This document shows positions 37,064 to 46,222 of a DNA stretch of 64,000 nucleotides, piece by piece. The position numbers and the translations under genes were made by a program. Location: the NCBI RefSeq assembly GCF_016653405.1, contig NZ_NHSN01000009.1, positions 1 to 64,000 of the forward strand, read 5' to 3'. The stretch's first letter is position 1; every line of letters starts with the position of its first letter. The DNA is from Halorhodospira halophila. GTDB lineage: Bacteria > Pseudomonadota > Gammaproteobacteria > Nitrococcales > Halorhodospiraceae. Below the pieces are notes generated by a model. The model saw only the letters and a program-made list of their open reading frames with translations. It made no database searches and was not told the DNA's origin.

Positions 37064-38332
37064 CTAGATGTAGTCGAACAGGGAGAGGTTCTGCACGCGG
37101 CCGAAGGTGGATTGGGCCGCCTCGAGCCCGGTGAGCTCCTGGTTGAAGCGGCCGGTGGCCTCGGCGTAATCCAGGTCGCGCTCGTCGGAGGTGGCCTGCT
37201 TGAGGTCGATGATCGCCGCCTCGTTGCTGGCCTTCTCGCTATCGAGGGTGGACAGGCGGGCGCCGATCTCCGCCCGCACCCGGAAGGTGTTCTCCATGGC
37301 CAGGTCCAGATCGCCCAGGGCGCGGTCGGCGGCGTTGCGGAAGTCGGGCCCCTCACCCTCCTTAAGGGCGCCGATGAGCTCATTGACGGTGGCGAAGATC
37401 GACTGGGATCGGCTACCGGTGACCGTGAACCGGTCGCCGTCCTCGAAACCCCCCTGGCCCGGATCGGGGTTGCCCTCGATCTTCACCCGGACGCCGTCGT
37501 CCACCTCGATGGTCGCCCCCGGCTCATACAGCGGGGCGTCCTCCACCGCCGGCGGCCCGCCGTTCTCGCCGTTCACCCACTCCCAGGCGTTCTCGTCCTC
37601 GGGGTTGTGGGTGCGTTGGATGGCGTAGCGGGTGTTTCCGTCCGCGTCCTCGGCGAAGCGCACGCGGTACTGCTCGGCATCCAGGCCCCGGACCTTGCCG
37701 TCGACCACGCTGACCACGCCGGTGCCGCGGTTCTCCTCGCCCTGGAAGGCCTGGTACTGGCCGTTGCCGTCGGGGACCTTCATGAAGGCGTCGAAGCCGG
37801 AGTGATCCACGCCGATCTGGCGTCCGGGCCCGATGCGCACCTCGCGGCTGTTCTGGTCGCCGTGGTAGGTCACGTGGCCATCGGTGCCCATATTGAACGG
37901 CTGGGTGCGGGTGCGCGAGCCGGAGAAGAGATACTCCCCATTGCCGTCGCGGCTGTTGCCGAGTTCCACCAGCTGCTTGTAGCGCTCCTCGATCTCCGCG
38001 GCGATGTAGCTGCGGGTGTCGGCGTCTTGGCTGCCGTTGGCCGCCTGGACGGTGAGTTCGCGGATGCGCTGGAGCTCGTTGCCGGCCTGCTCCAGGGCGG
38101 ACTCGGACATGGACAGCCGGGTCCGCGCCAGATCGCCGTTGCGGTTGAACCGCTCCACCGACTCGGTGGCCCGTTTGAGATCCAGGGTGCGCGCAGCCGA
38201 GGTGGGATCATCCGACGGCCGCAGCACCCGGCGCCCGCTGGAGAGCTGGGTCTGCGTGTCGTTGATCTCGCTCTGCTGGCCGGTCATGTTCTGAACGGCC
38301 GTGTTCTGCATGTGGCTCGTGGATACGCGCAC
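37064..38332 (-). CDS. flgL: Flagellar hook-filament junction protein FlgL (HAP3)
   Basis: 422 residues. The flagellin-like N-terminus (MRVSTSHMQNTAVQNM, LSSGRRVLRPSDDPTSAARTLDL) and C-terminal helix (FNQELTGLEAAQSTFGRVQNLSLFDYI) are conserved; the middle is acidic and variable. Last gene of the flgB-flgL run, 11 bp after flgK. Confidence 0.96.
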   Translation of the reverse strand: MRVSTSHMQNTAVQNMTGQQSEINDTQTQLSSGRRVLRPSDDPTSAARTLDLKRATESVERFNRNGDLARTRLSMSESALEQAGNELQRIRELTVQAANGSQDADTRSYIAAEIEERYKQLVELGNSRDGNGEYLFSGSRTRTQPFNMGTDGHVTYHGDQNSREVRIGPGRQIGVDHSGFDAFMKVPDGNGQYQAFQGEENRGTGVVSVVDGKVRGLDAEQYRVRFAEDADGNTRYAIQRTHNPEDENAWEWVNGENGGPPAVEDAPLYEPGATIEVDDGVRVKIEGNPDPGQGGFEDGDRFTVTGSRSQSIFATVNELIGALKEGEGPDFRNAADRALGDLDLAMENTFRVRAEIGARLSTLDSEKASNEAAIIDLKQATSDERDLDYAEATGRFNQELTGLEAAQSTFGRVQNLSLFDYI

Positions 38333-38343
38333 GGCTCACCCCC

Positions 38344-40401
38344 TTAGCGACGCACCGCGTTGAGCATCTCCTGGAAGACCTCGTCGGCACTGGTGATGAT
38401 CTGGGCGGCGGCCTGGTAGGCCTGCTGATACTCCATCATGTTGGCCGCCTCCTCATCCAGGTTGACGCCGGAGAGCTCCTCCCACTGCTCCTTGGCCTGG
38501 TTGAGCAGGGCCTCCTGGGCATCGCGATTGGTCTGCACCCGCTGGCTGAAGCCGCCGAGCTCGCCGACCATGGCGCTGTAGGCCTCCTGGAAGGTGCTGT
38601 TGCCGTTGTCCATGACGGTCTCTTCCATCAGCTCGGCCATGCGCAGGGCGTTGGTGTTGTCGCCCACGCCCTCGTAGTTGCCATAGAGCCCGAAGCGATC
38701 CCCGTCATCCGGCACGCCGGAGATGCGCACCGAGACATCCAGCGCCGCCAGCGTCTCGGCCTGGGCGCTGCCGGCCGGCTCCACGTCCTCGGCCAGGTTC
38801 ACCACCTGGCCGCGCTCGATGTCCTCGGGGGCGTAGTCGAAGGTGCCCGCCGTCTCGCCACCGATGGTCACGGTGAACGTGCCGTCATCGGCGTAGGTCA
38901 TCTCGACTCCCTGCTGCAGGGCACCCCCCTCCTCCAGGGCTGCCATGACGCCTTCGGCCCGCCCGACATCCGGCGGACCGATCTGCGCGCGCCCGGTGTT
39001 CTCGGTCTGACCGTCGGCGCGCGGCGCCTCGCCGGTGACCACCGGTGCGGCCGCCGCCACCTGGGTCGGCCGCGCGAGCCGGCCCTCGATCCCCTGAGCC
39101 GCGTCCCGGGTGGGCTGGATCAGGAAGCGGTCGCCCTCCTCGACGGCGCCGTCGCCGGACTCCGGCGGATAGAGGATCAGCCCGTCGAAGCGGTAGCCGC
39201 CGTCCGCGTCGGGCTGGATGTCGGCATCCCCGCCCTGGCCGAGGGTACGCACCTCGTTGGCGTCCTGAGTGGCCACCTGCCACTGCCCGTCAACGAGGCG
39301 CACCTGGTAGTTCTCGCGGCGCAGCTCACCGATACGCTCCTCGTCGACGATCACCTGCGGCTGGCCCTCGCCGGCGTTGCCGCGGTGGGCGGAGACCCCG
39401 GCCTCTCGGGCGTAGTCGAAGAAGTCGTCACCGGCCTCGGGGTAACCGCTGTCGAACTGGATGCCGCTGCGGTGCTGCTCGTTCATGGCCCCGGCCAGGG
39501 AGGTGGCCACCCGGCCGATCTCATCGCGGGTCTCGTCCAGCACACCGTTGCGGAACTCCAGCAGCCCGCCCAGCGAACCGCCCTGAACGGCGTCGGTGAT
39601 CTGAACGGCGCGATCGCCCCGGCGGACAGCCAGCTCCGGGCGCTCCGGCTCGAAGGCGTTGCGCGTGACTTCCAGGGTGTTGGCGCGGTCGCCGGTGACC
39701 AGCGGCTGGCCATTGCCAATGCCCACGTTCAGCGACCGGTCGTCCTGCTCGGTCACCCGGACCGTGACGTGCTCGGAGAGCTCGCGGATCTTCTCGTCGC
39801 GCTGGTCGAGCAGGTCGTTGGGCGGGCGCTGCGGGTTGGTCCAGCGGCTGCGGATCTCGCCATTGAGCTCGGCGATGGACTCGGCCAGGCCGTTGACCTT
39901 GTCGGTCTCGGCCCGCACCCGCTTGTTGACGTCCTCTTCCAGGGTCAGCAGTCGGTTGTCCAGGGTCTGGAAGCGATCGGCCAGGGCCTGCCCCTGGGTG
40001 AGCAGCTGCTGCCGGGCAACGGTGTTCGAGGGGTCGTTGGCCACCTCCTCGACGGCGTCGAAGAACTGACGCAGCGCCGGGCTCAGCCCGGCGTCCTGGT
40101 CGGCAACCAGGTTGTCGATGCGCCCGGTCATCTCCGCGAGTCGATCCAGGCGCTCATATTCAGCGTGGTTGTTGCGCAGGGCGTCGACGCGGTGATCCTC
40201 GGTCAGGCGCTGGATGGTCTGCACCTGCGTGCCGGTGCCGACGGCCCCGCGGGAGTGGTAGTGCGGGATGCTCGTATCCTGCTCCACCCGTTGGCGGCTG
40301 TAGCCGTCGGTGTTGACGTTGGAGATGTTGTGCGACGTGGTCGCCAGCCCGCGCTGGGATGCGCGCAGCCCGGAGATGCCCGTCTGCAACAGATCAACCA
40401 T
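38344..40401 (-). CDS. flgK: Flagellar hook-associated protein FlgK (HAP1)
   Basis: 685 residues. The rod/hook-type N-terminus (LLQTGISGLRASQRGLATTSHNISNVNTDGYSRQRVEQ) and C-terminus (GVNLDEEAANMMEYQQAYQAAAQIITSADEVFQEML) form the D0 coiled coil. The central part is acidic. It joins hook and filament together with FlgL. The 42-bp gap to flgJ holds a short weak hairpin. Confidence 0.97.
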   Translation of the reverse strand: MVDLLQTGISGLRASQRGLATTSHNISNVNTDGYSRQRVEQDTSIPHYHSRGAVGTGTQVQTIQRLTEDHRVDALRNNHAEYERLDRLAEMTGRIDNLVADQDAGLSPALRQFFDAVEEVANDPSNTVARQQLLTQGQALADRFQTLDNRLLTLEEDVNKRVRAETDKVNGLAESIAELNGEIRSRWTNPQRPPNDLLDQRDEKIRELSEHVTVRVTEQDDRSLNVGIGNGQPLVTGDRANTLEVTRNAFEPERPELAVRRGDRAVQITDAVQGGSLGGLLEFRNGVLDETRDEIGRVATSLAGAMNEQHRSGIQFDSGYPEAGDDFFDYAREAGVSAHRGNAGEGQPQVIVDEERIGELRRENYQVRLVDGQWQVATQDANEVRTLGQGGDADIQPDADGGYRFDGLILYPPESGDGAVEEGDRFLIQPTRDAAQGIEGRLARPTQVAAAAPVVTGEAPRADGQTENTGRAQIGPPDVGRAEGVMAALEEGGALQQGVEMTYADDGTFTVTIGGETAGTFDYAPEDIERGQVVNLAEDVEPAGSAQAETLAALDVSVRISGVPDDGDRFGLYGNYEGVGDNTNALRMAELMEETVMDNGNSTFQEAYSAMVGELGGFSQRVQTNRDAQEALLNQAKEQWEELSGVNLDEEAANMMEYQQAYQAAAQIITSADEVFQEMLNAVRR

Positions 40402-40443
40402 AGACTCCGCCTCGCTGGGGCCCGCAGGCCCACCCTGCCCTGT

Positions 40444-41430
40444 CTAACCTCTCGGCACGGAATCGGAAATCTTGAGGGTCTCACCGCCGATCCGCACCCC
40501 CTGCCCGTCGTCACCAAGCTCCATGATCCGCTGCAGCTTCTCCGCGTACTGCGGATCGGTGGCGTACCCAGCCCGCTGGAGGGCCTCGACATACCGCTCC
40601 GGATCGTCGCCGACCTCCAGGGCCTCACGGTAGCGCGGGTTGCGCTCGAGGAAGTCGGCGTAATCGGCAAAGCTCTCGGCCACCGAGTCGTAAGCGCGGA
40701 AGTCGGCCATCTCGCGCTGCGGGATACCATCCCGGTACTCCAGGGTGGGCACGCGCACGGCATCGCCCTGCCAGTCCGCGGAGTGGGCCTTGATATTGAA
40801 CAGATTGTTGGCGCTGCGCCCGTCCCCGTCGGCCACCATGTGCTGGCCCCACCCGGTCTCCAGAGCAGCCTGGGCCACCAGGGCCACCGCTGGCACCCCG
40901 AGGCGCTCGGCGGTCTCCCTGGCCGCCGGGGTGATGTCCTCGACGAAGTCCTGCGGGCTCGACCAGCCGGCCCCCTTGCCGCCGAGGCCGCCACTGCGGC
41001 CTTGCGCGCCGTCGCCCGCGTCCGCCGCCGCGAGCTCCCCGGCATCGGGCTGCACCGGCACCGCCGAGTGGCGGTAGTCCGAGATCTCCTGCGGCAGCCC
41101 CTGCATCCGGTCGGTCTCGAAGCCCGCATTCTCGCGCAGCTGTTCTTCGATCATCGGGGCCAGCCCCAAGCCCTCGCCGTCACGGGACATCTGCACCGCC
41201 ATCTGCCGGTCGAAGAGGTCGCGGTACGTCTCCTCGGCGTTGCCGCCGAAGATCTCATCGCCCGGGGTGGCCTGGCGCATCTGGCCGAGCATCATCTCGA
41301 CGAACACCGCCTCGAACTGCCGCGCCACCTCGGCGAGGTCCTCCTCGCTGGGGTTGCGCGTCATCGAGCGCAGCTGCTGCAGACCCTGGGGCTCGAGGGC
41401 GTTACCGAGGGCACCGCTGCTGTTGTGCAT
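40444..41430 (-). CDS. flgJ: Flagellar rod-capping muramidase FlgJ
   Basis: 328 residues with both FlgJ domains. Residues 30-100 are the rod-cap domain (EVARQFEAVFVEMMLGQMRQATPGDEIFGG). Residues about 155-320 are the glucosaminidase domain, with the catalytic Glu191 in AALETGWGQHMV and NNLFNIKAH. A Gly/Ala-rich linker joins them. It opens the peptidoglycan for the rod. The domain fusion is typical of gammaproteobacteria. Confidence 0.97.
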   Translation of the reverse strand: MHNSSGALGNALEPQGLQQLRSMTRNPSEEDLAEVARQFEAVFVEMMLGQMRQATPGDEIFGGNAEETYRDLFDRQMAVQMSRDGEGLGLAPMIEEQLRENAGFETDRMQGLPQEISDYRHSAVPVQPDAGELAAADAGDGAQGRSGGLGGKGAGWSSPQDFVEDITPAARETAERLGVPAVALVAQAALETGWGQHMVADGDGRSANNLFNIKAHSADWQGDAVRVPTLEYRDGIPQREMADFRAYDSVAESFADYADFLERNPRYREALEVGDDPERYVEALQRAGYATDPQYAEKLQRIMELGDDGQGVRIGGETLKISDSVPRG

Positions 41431-41440
41431 GGTCGCCTCC

Positions 41441-42553
41441 CTAGATGATGGTCAGCTCGGCACGCAGCGCACCGGCGCGCTTGAGGGCCTCGAGGATAGC
41501 CACCAGGTCGCCGGGGGCGGCGCCCACGGCGTTGATGGCGTCGACGATCTCGTTGAGATCGGCGCCGGCTTCGAAGACGAAGGCCGGATTCTCACCCTCG
41601 AGGCCCTCCATGTCCTCGTCGGGGACGATCAGCGGCTCATCCAACCCGAAGGGGTCGTCGGCCACCTGTTCCGGGCCGCCGGCGCCAATGGCCACGGTCA
41701 TGTTGCCGTGGCTGACCGCCGCCGGGCGGACGCGGACATTGGAGCCCATGACGATGGTCCCGGTGCGGGCGTTGACGATGACCTCCGCCGGCGCCTCACC
41801 GGGCTCGACACGCAGCTCCTCGAGGAAGGAGATGAAGCTCACCCGCTGATCCGAATCCCGCGGCGCGCGGACCCGCACCGAGCCGGCATCACGGGCACGG
41901 GCGGTGTTCGGCCCGAGGTTGTGGTTGATCACCTCGGCGGTACGGCGGGCGGTGGTGAAATCCGGCTCGTGGAGGTTGAGCACCACCTCGTCGCGATCCT
42001 GGAAACCGGTCTCGATGCGCCGCTCGACCATCGCGCCGTTGGGGATGGAGCCGCCAAGCTGGTTGTCCACGGGGATCTCGGTGTCCTCGGCGCCGAAGCC
42101 GCCGATGACCACACGCCCCTGGGCCACCGCGTAGACCTCGCCGTCGGCGGCACGCAGCGGCGTCATCAGCAGCTCGCCGCCCTGCAGGCTGTCGGCATCG
42201 CCCAGCGACGAGACACTGACATCGATCTGCTGCCCGGGACGGGTGAAGGCCGGCAGCTCGGCGGTGATCATCACCGCCGCGGTGTTGTCCGCGTCCGGAT
42301 CCACGTCGTGGGGGATGTTGACGCCCTGGCTGGCGAGCATGGAGCGCACGCTCTGCTCGGTGAACGGCGTGTCGTCGCCGGTCCCGTCCAGACCCACCAC
42401 CAAGCCGTAGCCAACCAGCTGGTTGCTGCGCACCCCGGCCACCGAGGCGATGTCCTTGATCCGCTCGGCCGCTGAGACACTCGCCGCGAGCATCACCAGG
42501 AGCACCCCCGCGGCGACCTGGATCCAGCGTGTGTCGATCCTGCGCATTCTCAT
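41441..42553 (-). CDS. flgI: Flagellar P-ring protein FlgI
   Basis: 370 residues from MRMRRIDTRW; a signal peptide is cut near SAA-ERIKD (about 29). Conserved start of the mature protein: RIKDIASVAGVRSNQLVGYGLVVGLDGTGD. The start was chosen after GGGAGG; a frame extending 14 residues upstream is not conserved. It forms the periplasmic ring around the rod. Confidence 0.97.
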   Translation of the reverse strand: MRMRRIDTRWIQVAAGVLLVMLAASVSAAERIKDIASVAGVRSNQLVGYGLVVGLDGTGDDTPFTEQSVRSMLASQGVNIPHDVDPDADNTAAVMITAELPAFTRPGQQIDVSVSSLGDADSLQGGELLMTPLRAADGEVYAVAQGRVVIGGFGAEDTEIPVDNQLGGSIPNGAMVERRIETGFQDRDEVVLNLHEPDFTTARRTAEVINHNLGPNTARARDAGSVRVRAPRDSDQRVSFISFLEELRVEPGEAPAEVIVNARTGTIVMGSNVRVRPAAVSHGNMTVAIGAGGPEQVADDPFGLDEPLIVPDEDMEGLEGENPAFVFEAGADLNEIVDAINAVGAAPGDLVAILEALKRAGALRAELTII

Positions 42554-42602
42554 CACCTTGCGTCCTCCCGAGCGCGCCGTCCATCGCGGCGGCACCCGCC
42601 GT

Positions 42603-43289
42603 TCAGTAGCGCCTCATCAGAAAACGCGTCAGCCACCCCGGTTGGGCGGAGTCGCTGAGCGCCTCTTCGCCGGTGTAACCGACCTGCATGTTCGCCACCC
42701 GGTTGGACGAGACCTCGTTGTTGGCCCCCACGTCGTCGGTGCGCACGATCCCGGAGATGCGCAGCGTCTCCTGGCCCTGACTGACCCGTACGTTCTTCTC
42801 GCCGCGGATGACCAGATGTCCGTTGGGGGTGGTGTCCACCACCACGGCATTGATCGTGCCGGTGAGGTTCGTCTCCTGGTCCGCGCTCCCGCCGCCCTCG
42901 AAGCTGGCCTCGCCCTCCTGCTCGAAGGCGAAGGGGCGGCCGAAGATCTCCAGGTCCTCGCCGCCGATCTGCGGCGCCGGGATATCCGCCTCCTGCTGGC
43001 GCGCCATCTCGGAGTTGATCGAGCGATCGCCGGCGGTCTCCTCCTCGATGACCACGGTGATCAGATCCCCGGTGCGCCGCGCGCTGCGGTCCTCGAACAG
43101 CCGCATGCTGCGCTGTTCATCAAAGACCGAGCCGGTCCGCTCGTCCGGGTCATCGGGGATGTCGACCCGCGGCGCGGTGATCGGCGACGGATCCGGCGCC
43201 TCCTGCGGCATCGGGGTACACGCCGCTGCCGCCACCCCGGCCACCATGGCCGCGGCACAGCCGCGTACCCACCGATGCCAGCGCATCAT
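42603..43289 (-). CDS. flgH: Flagellar L-ring lipoprotein FlgH
   Basis: 228 residues with a lipobox (VAAAAC, Cys24), so anchored in the outer membrane. Conserved FlgH motifs: RRTGDLITVVIEEETAGDRS, NGHLVIRGEKNVRVSQGQETLRISGIVR and RVANMQVGYTGEE. It forms the outer-membrane bushing of the rod. Lies 49 bp upstream of flgI in the run. Confidence 0.97.
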   Translation of the reverse strand: MMRWHRWVRGCAAAMVAGVAAAACTPMPQEAPDPSPITAPRVDIPDDPDERTGSVFDEQRSMRLFEDRSARRTGDLITVVIEEETAGDRSINSEMARQQEADIPAPQIGGEDLEIFGRPFAFEQEGEASFEGGGSADQETNLTGTINAVVVDTTPNGHLVIRGEKNVRVSQGQETLRISGIVRTDDVGANNEVSSNRVANMQVGYTGEEALSDSAQPGWLTRFLMRRY

Positions 43290-43300
43290 CTCAGCCGCCC

Positions 43301-44086
43301 TCAGACGTTCTGGTTGAGGAACTGGAGCATCTCATCGGTGGTCGAGATGGCCCGGGTGTTGGTCTCGAAGCCGCGCTGGTTCTCGATCATGTTCACCAGC
43401 TCCTCGGCGATGTTCACGTTGGAGGTCTCCAGGGCCCCCTGCATGACGTTGCCCAGGGCCCCCTCCCCCGGGGCACCCACCTCGGGGGCGCCGCTCGAGG
43501 CGGTCTCAAGGAACATGTTCTCGCCCACCGGCTCGAGGCCGGAGGGGTTGATGAAGTCGGCGAGCTCGATCTGGCCGATCTCCTCGGGCTCCTCGTCGCC
43601 GGGGATCTTGGCGCTGACCGTACCGTCGCTGCCGATGCTGATGGTCTCGGCCTCCTCGGGGACCTGGATGGCCGGCTCGAGCAGGTAACCGCCGGAGGTG
43701 ACGATCTCACCGTTCTCGTTGAGCTGGAAGGCGCCGTCCCGGGTATAACCCACCTGCCCGTCGGGACGGAGGATCTGGAAGAAGCCCTTGCCCTCGATGG
43801 CGACATCAAGACTCCGCTCGGTCTGCTGCACATTGCCCTGGGAGTGGATCTTCTCCGTACCCATGACCCGCGAGCCGGTGCCGAGCATCAGCCCCGAGGG
43901 CAGCAGGTTGTCCTGGCTGGCTCGGGAGCCGGGCTGGCGGACGGTCTGATAGAACAGGTCCTCGAAGTTGGCCCGGTCCTTCTTGAAACCGTTGGTGTTC
44001 ACGTTGGCCAGGTTGTTCGACGTCACCTGCATACTCTTCTGCTGGGCGTCGAGTCCGGTCTTGGCTACCCAGAGGGCGGGATCCAT
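43301..44086 (-). CDS. flgG: Flagellar distal rod protein FlgG
   Basis: 261 residues, family length. N-terminus ALWVAKTGLDAQQKSMQVTSNNLANVNTNGFKKDRANFEDL and C-terminus EELVNMIENQRGFETNTRAISTTDEMLQFLNQ are hallmarks. Between are SQGNVQQTERSLDVAIEGKGFFQI and the distal-rod domain. Confidence 0.98.
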   Translation of the reverse strand: MDPALWVAKTGLDAQQKSMQVTSNNLANVNTNGFKKDRANFEDLFYQTVRQPGSRASQDNLLPSGLMLGTGSRVMGTEKIHSQGNVQQTERSLDVAIEGKGFFQILRPDGQVGYTRDGAFQLNENGEIVTSGGYLLEPAIQVPEEAETISIGSDGTVSAKIPGDEEPEEIGQIELADFINPSGLEPVGENMFLETASSGAPEVGAPGEGALGNVMQGALETSNVNIAEELVNMIENQRGFETNTRAISTTDEMLQFLNQNV

Positions 44087-44139
44087 GGCGTCACCTCATT
44101 GTTGTTCGTTTGTCACGGCAGTGGACAGCTCGCGCCACC

Positions 44140-44880
44140 TCAGCCCGGGTGGTTGAGCAGCTGGGCGCTGGTCTGCTCGTTCTCCTCGGCGGCGGTCAGC
44201 ATCTTGATGTGCGTCTCGAACTGCCGCGCGTGATCGATCATGTTCACCAGCGATTCCGCCATGTTCACGTTGCTGCCCTCGAGCGCGCCGCCGCGGACCT
44301 TCACTTGCGCGTCGTCAGCGGCCGGTTCGCCCTCGGCGTGGCGGATCAGCCCGTCCTCGCCCTTGACCAGCTGCGTCGGGTCCGGATTGACCAGGCGCAG
44401 CCGGTCGAGCTCGATGGGCGCCCCGGCTCCGTCCTGCGGGGTGGCCGTGATCACCCCGTCGTCGGCGATGTCCACCTTGGTGTCCGGCGGGATCGAGATG
44501 GGCCCGGCCTCGCCCATGACCAGGTGGCCATCGCCGGTGGTCAGCAGCCCCTCGGGCGTCGTCTGGAAATCGCCGCGCCGGGTGTACGCCTCGTCGCCGT
44601 CCGGGGCCTGGACCACGAACCAGCCCTCGTCCTGGATGGCCACATCCAGGTCGCGCCCGGTGGTCTCGATCGGCCCCGGGTTGAAGTCGGTCCCGGCACG
44701 CAGCTCCTCGGCGTAGGCCCGGGTGGCGAAGCCGGGCCCGTAGACCGGCGCCTGGTAGAAGCTGTCCAGGTCGGCGCGGAAGCCCGGGGTGCTGGCGTTG
44801 GCCAGATTCTGGTTGTTGTGGTGCTGCGCCTCCAGGGAGTGCTTCGCCCCGGTCATGGCCACATACAGTTGACGATCCAT
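44140..44880 (-). CDS. flgF: Flagellar proximal rod protein FlgF
   Basis: 246 residues, typical of FlgF. N-terminus MDRQLYVAMTGAKHSLEAQHHNNQNLANASTPGF (in two stretches) and C-terminus ESLVNMIDHARQFETHIKMLTAAEEN fit the rod family; the VAMTGAK start distinguishes FlgF from FlgG. The 46-bp gap before it contains a small hairpin but no promoter. Confidence 0.97.
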   Translation of the reverse strand: MDRQLYVAMTGAKHSLEAQHHNNQNLANASTPGFRADLDSFYQAPVYGPGFATRAYAEELRAGTDFNPGPIETTGRDLDVAIQDEGWFVVQAPDGDEAYTRRGDFQTTPEGLLTTGDGHLVMGEAGPISIPPDTKVDIADDGVITATPQDGAGAPIELDRLRLVNPDPTQLVKGEDGLIRHAEGEPAADDAQVKVRGGALEGSNVNMAESLVNMIDHARQFETHIKMLTAAEENEQTSAQLLNHPG

Positions 44881-44926
44881 ACGCCTCTACCCGTTCTGCC
44901 CCGCTGCGGCGGGAGGGGACACCCCG

Positions 44927-46186
44927 TTAGCGGATGTTGAGGATCTCCTGGGTCACCTGATCCTGGGTGCTGACCATCTGCGCATTGGCGGAGAAGTTGC
45001 GCTGCGCGGTGATCATGTTCACCAGCTGATCGGAGACCTCCACGTTGGACTGCTCCAGGGCGCCGTTCTCGATGCGGCCAAACTGGCCCTGACCGGCCAC
45101 GCCGATCAGCGGATCCCCGGCATCGCGGGTCGCCTGCCAGGAGGTCTCGCCCACGGACTGCAGGTTCTCCTCCGACGGGAAGCTGGTCAGCGCCACCTGA
45201 CCGACGGCCTGGGCCTCGCCGTTGCTGTAGCGGGCCAGGATGGTGCCATCGCCCTCGACGTTGATGTTCTCGAACTCGCCGGCGGTGTAGCCGTCCTGGG
45301 AGACGTTGGTGACGTTGAACGGCCGAGCGAACTGGGTCATCTCGCCGAAGTCGATGTCGATGTCCAGGTCGTCCACCTCGGCGAGCAGCGGGATCTCCTC
45401 GAGGCTGGCGATCCGGCCTTCATCATCGCCCTCGGCATCGACCAGCGAACCGGAGGTGTCGAAGGTGAGACGGTGCGGGCCAAAGAAATCCTCACCCTCG
45501 GCACCCGCCGCGTCGTAGTCCACCCCGTCGATCTGGGTGTAGACATCCCACTCGTTGTTGCCCGCCTTGCGGAAGTAGAAGGTCGCGTCCCGGGCCGAGC
45601 CCTGGGAGTCGTAGAGGGTGGTCGTCGTCGACTCGGTGAAGGTCTCGCTGTCGTCCGGATCGAACGCCACACCCTCATCGATCACCTCGGCATCGGCGCT
45701 GAGGTTGGCGGCGATCTCGACGTTCTCGCTGGCACGCGCCGGGATCCCGTCGGTGGGCAGCTGGAGTTGGTCGCGACCGTCGCCGATGCGGCTGCCGTCC
45801 TCGTCGGTCTGGAAGCCGGTCAGGCGCTTGCCGGTGTTGTTGACGATGTAGCCGTCGCGATCCACCTCGAACTGACCGGCCCGGGTGTAGCTGACCTCGC
45901 CGTCGTCCTCAAGGCGGAAGAAGCCGCGCCCCTCGATACCCAGATCCAGGCTGCGCTCGGTGAACTCGAAGGACCCCTGGCTGAACATCTGGCCGACGTT
46001 GGCCAGCCGCGACCCCTGCCCCACGGCCAGCTGCGGGATGCCCATCGGGCCCATGGCGAAGAGGTCGTTGAACTCCGCCCGCGACTCCTTGAAGCCCGTA
46101 GTGCCGGCGTTGGCCAGGTTGTTGCTGGTGGTCTCCAGGTCCTTGGAGGCGGAGTTGATCCCGGTTAGCGAGATGTTGAATGACAT
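44927..46186 (-). CDS. flgE: Flagellar hook protein FlgE
   Basis: 419 residues. N-terminus SFNISLTGINSASKDLETTSNNLANAGTTGFKESRAEFNDLFA and C-terminus DQLVNMITAQRNFSANAQMVSTQDQVTQEILNIR are conserved. The central D1/D2 domains are markedly acidic (many Asp/Glu), consistent with exposure to high salt. It polymerises into the universal joint. Confidence 0.97.
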   Translation of the reverse strand: MSFNISLTGINSASKDLETTSNNLANAGTTGFKESRAEFNDLFAMGPMGIPQLAVGQGSRLANVGQMFSQGSFEFTERSLDLGIEGRGFFRLEDDGEVSYTRAGQFEVDRDGYIVNNTGKRLTGFQTDEDGSRIGDGRDQLQLPTDGIPARASENVEIAANLSADAEVIDEGVAFDPDDSETFTESTTTTLYDSQGSARDATFYFRKAGNNEWDVYTQIDGVDYDAAGAEGEDFFGPHRLTFDTSGSLVDAEGDDEGRIASLEEIPLLAEVDDLDIDIDFGEMTQFARPFNVTNVSQDGYTAGEFENINVEGDGTILARYSNGEAQAVGQVALTSFPSEENLQSVGETSWQATRDAGDPLIGVAGQGQFGRIENGALEQSNVEVSDQLVNMITAQRNFSANAQMVSTQDQVTQEILNIR

Positions 46187-46222
46187 GGCTGATCTCCTCG
46201 ATCCCCGCTGCTCTTGTTCGTC

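Noticed and set aside
34498-37134. Very long open frame on the plus strand opposite the TonB receptor gene
   Set aside because: The minus strand encodes an obvious receptor with signal peptide and plug domain. Long antisense frames are expected at this G+C content and the product has no recognisable features.
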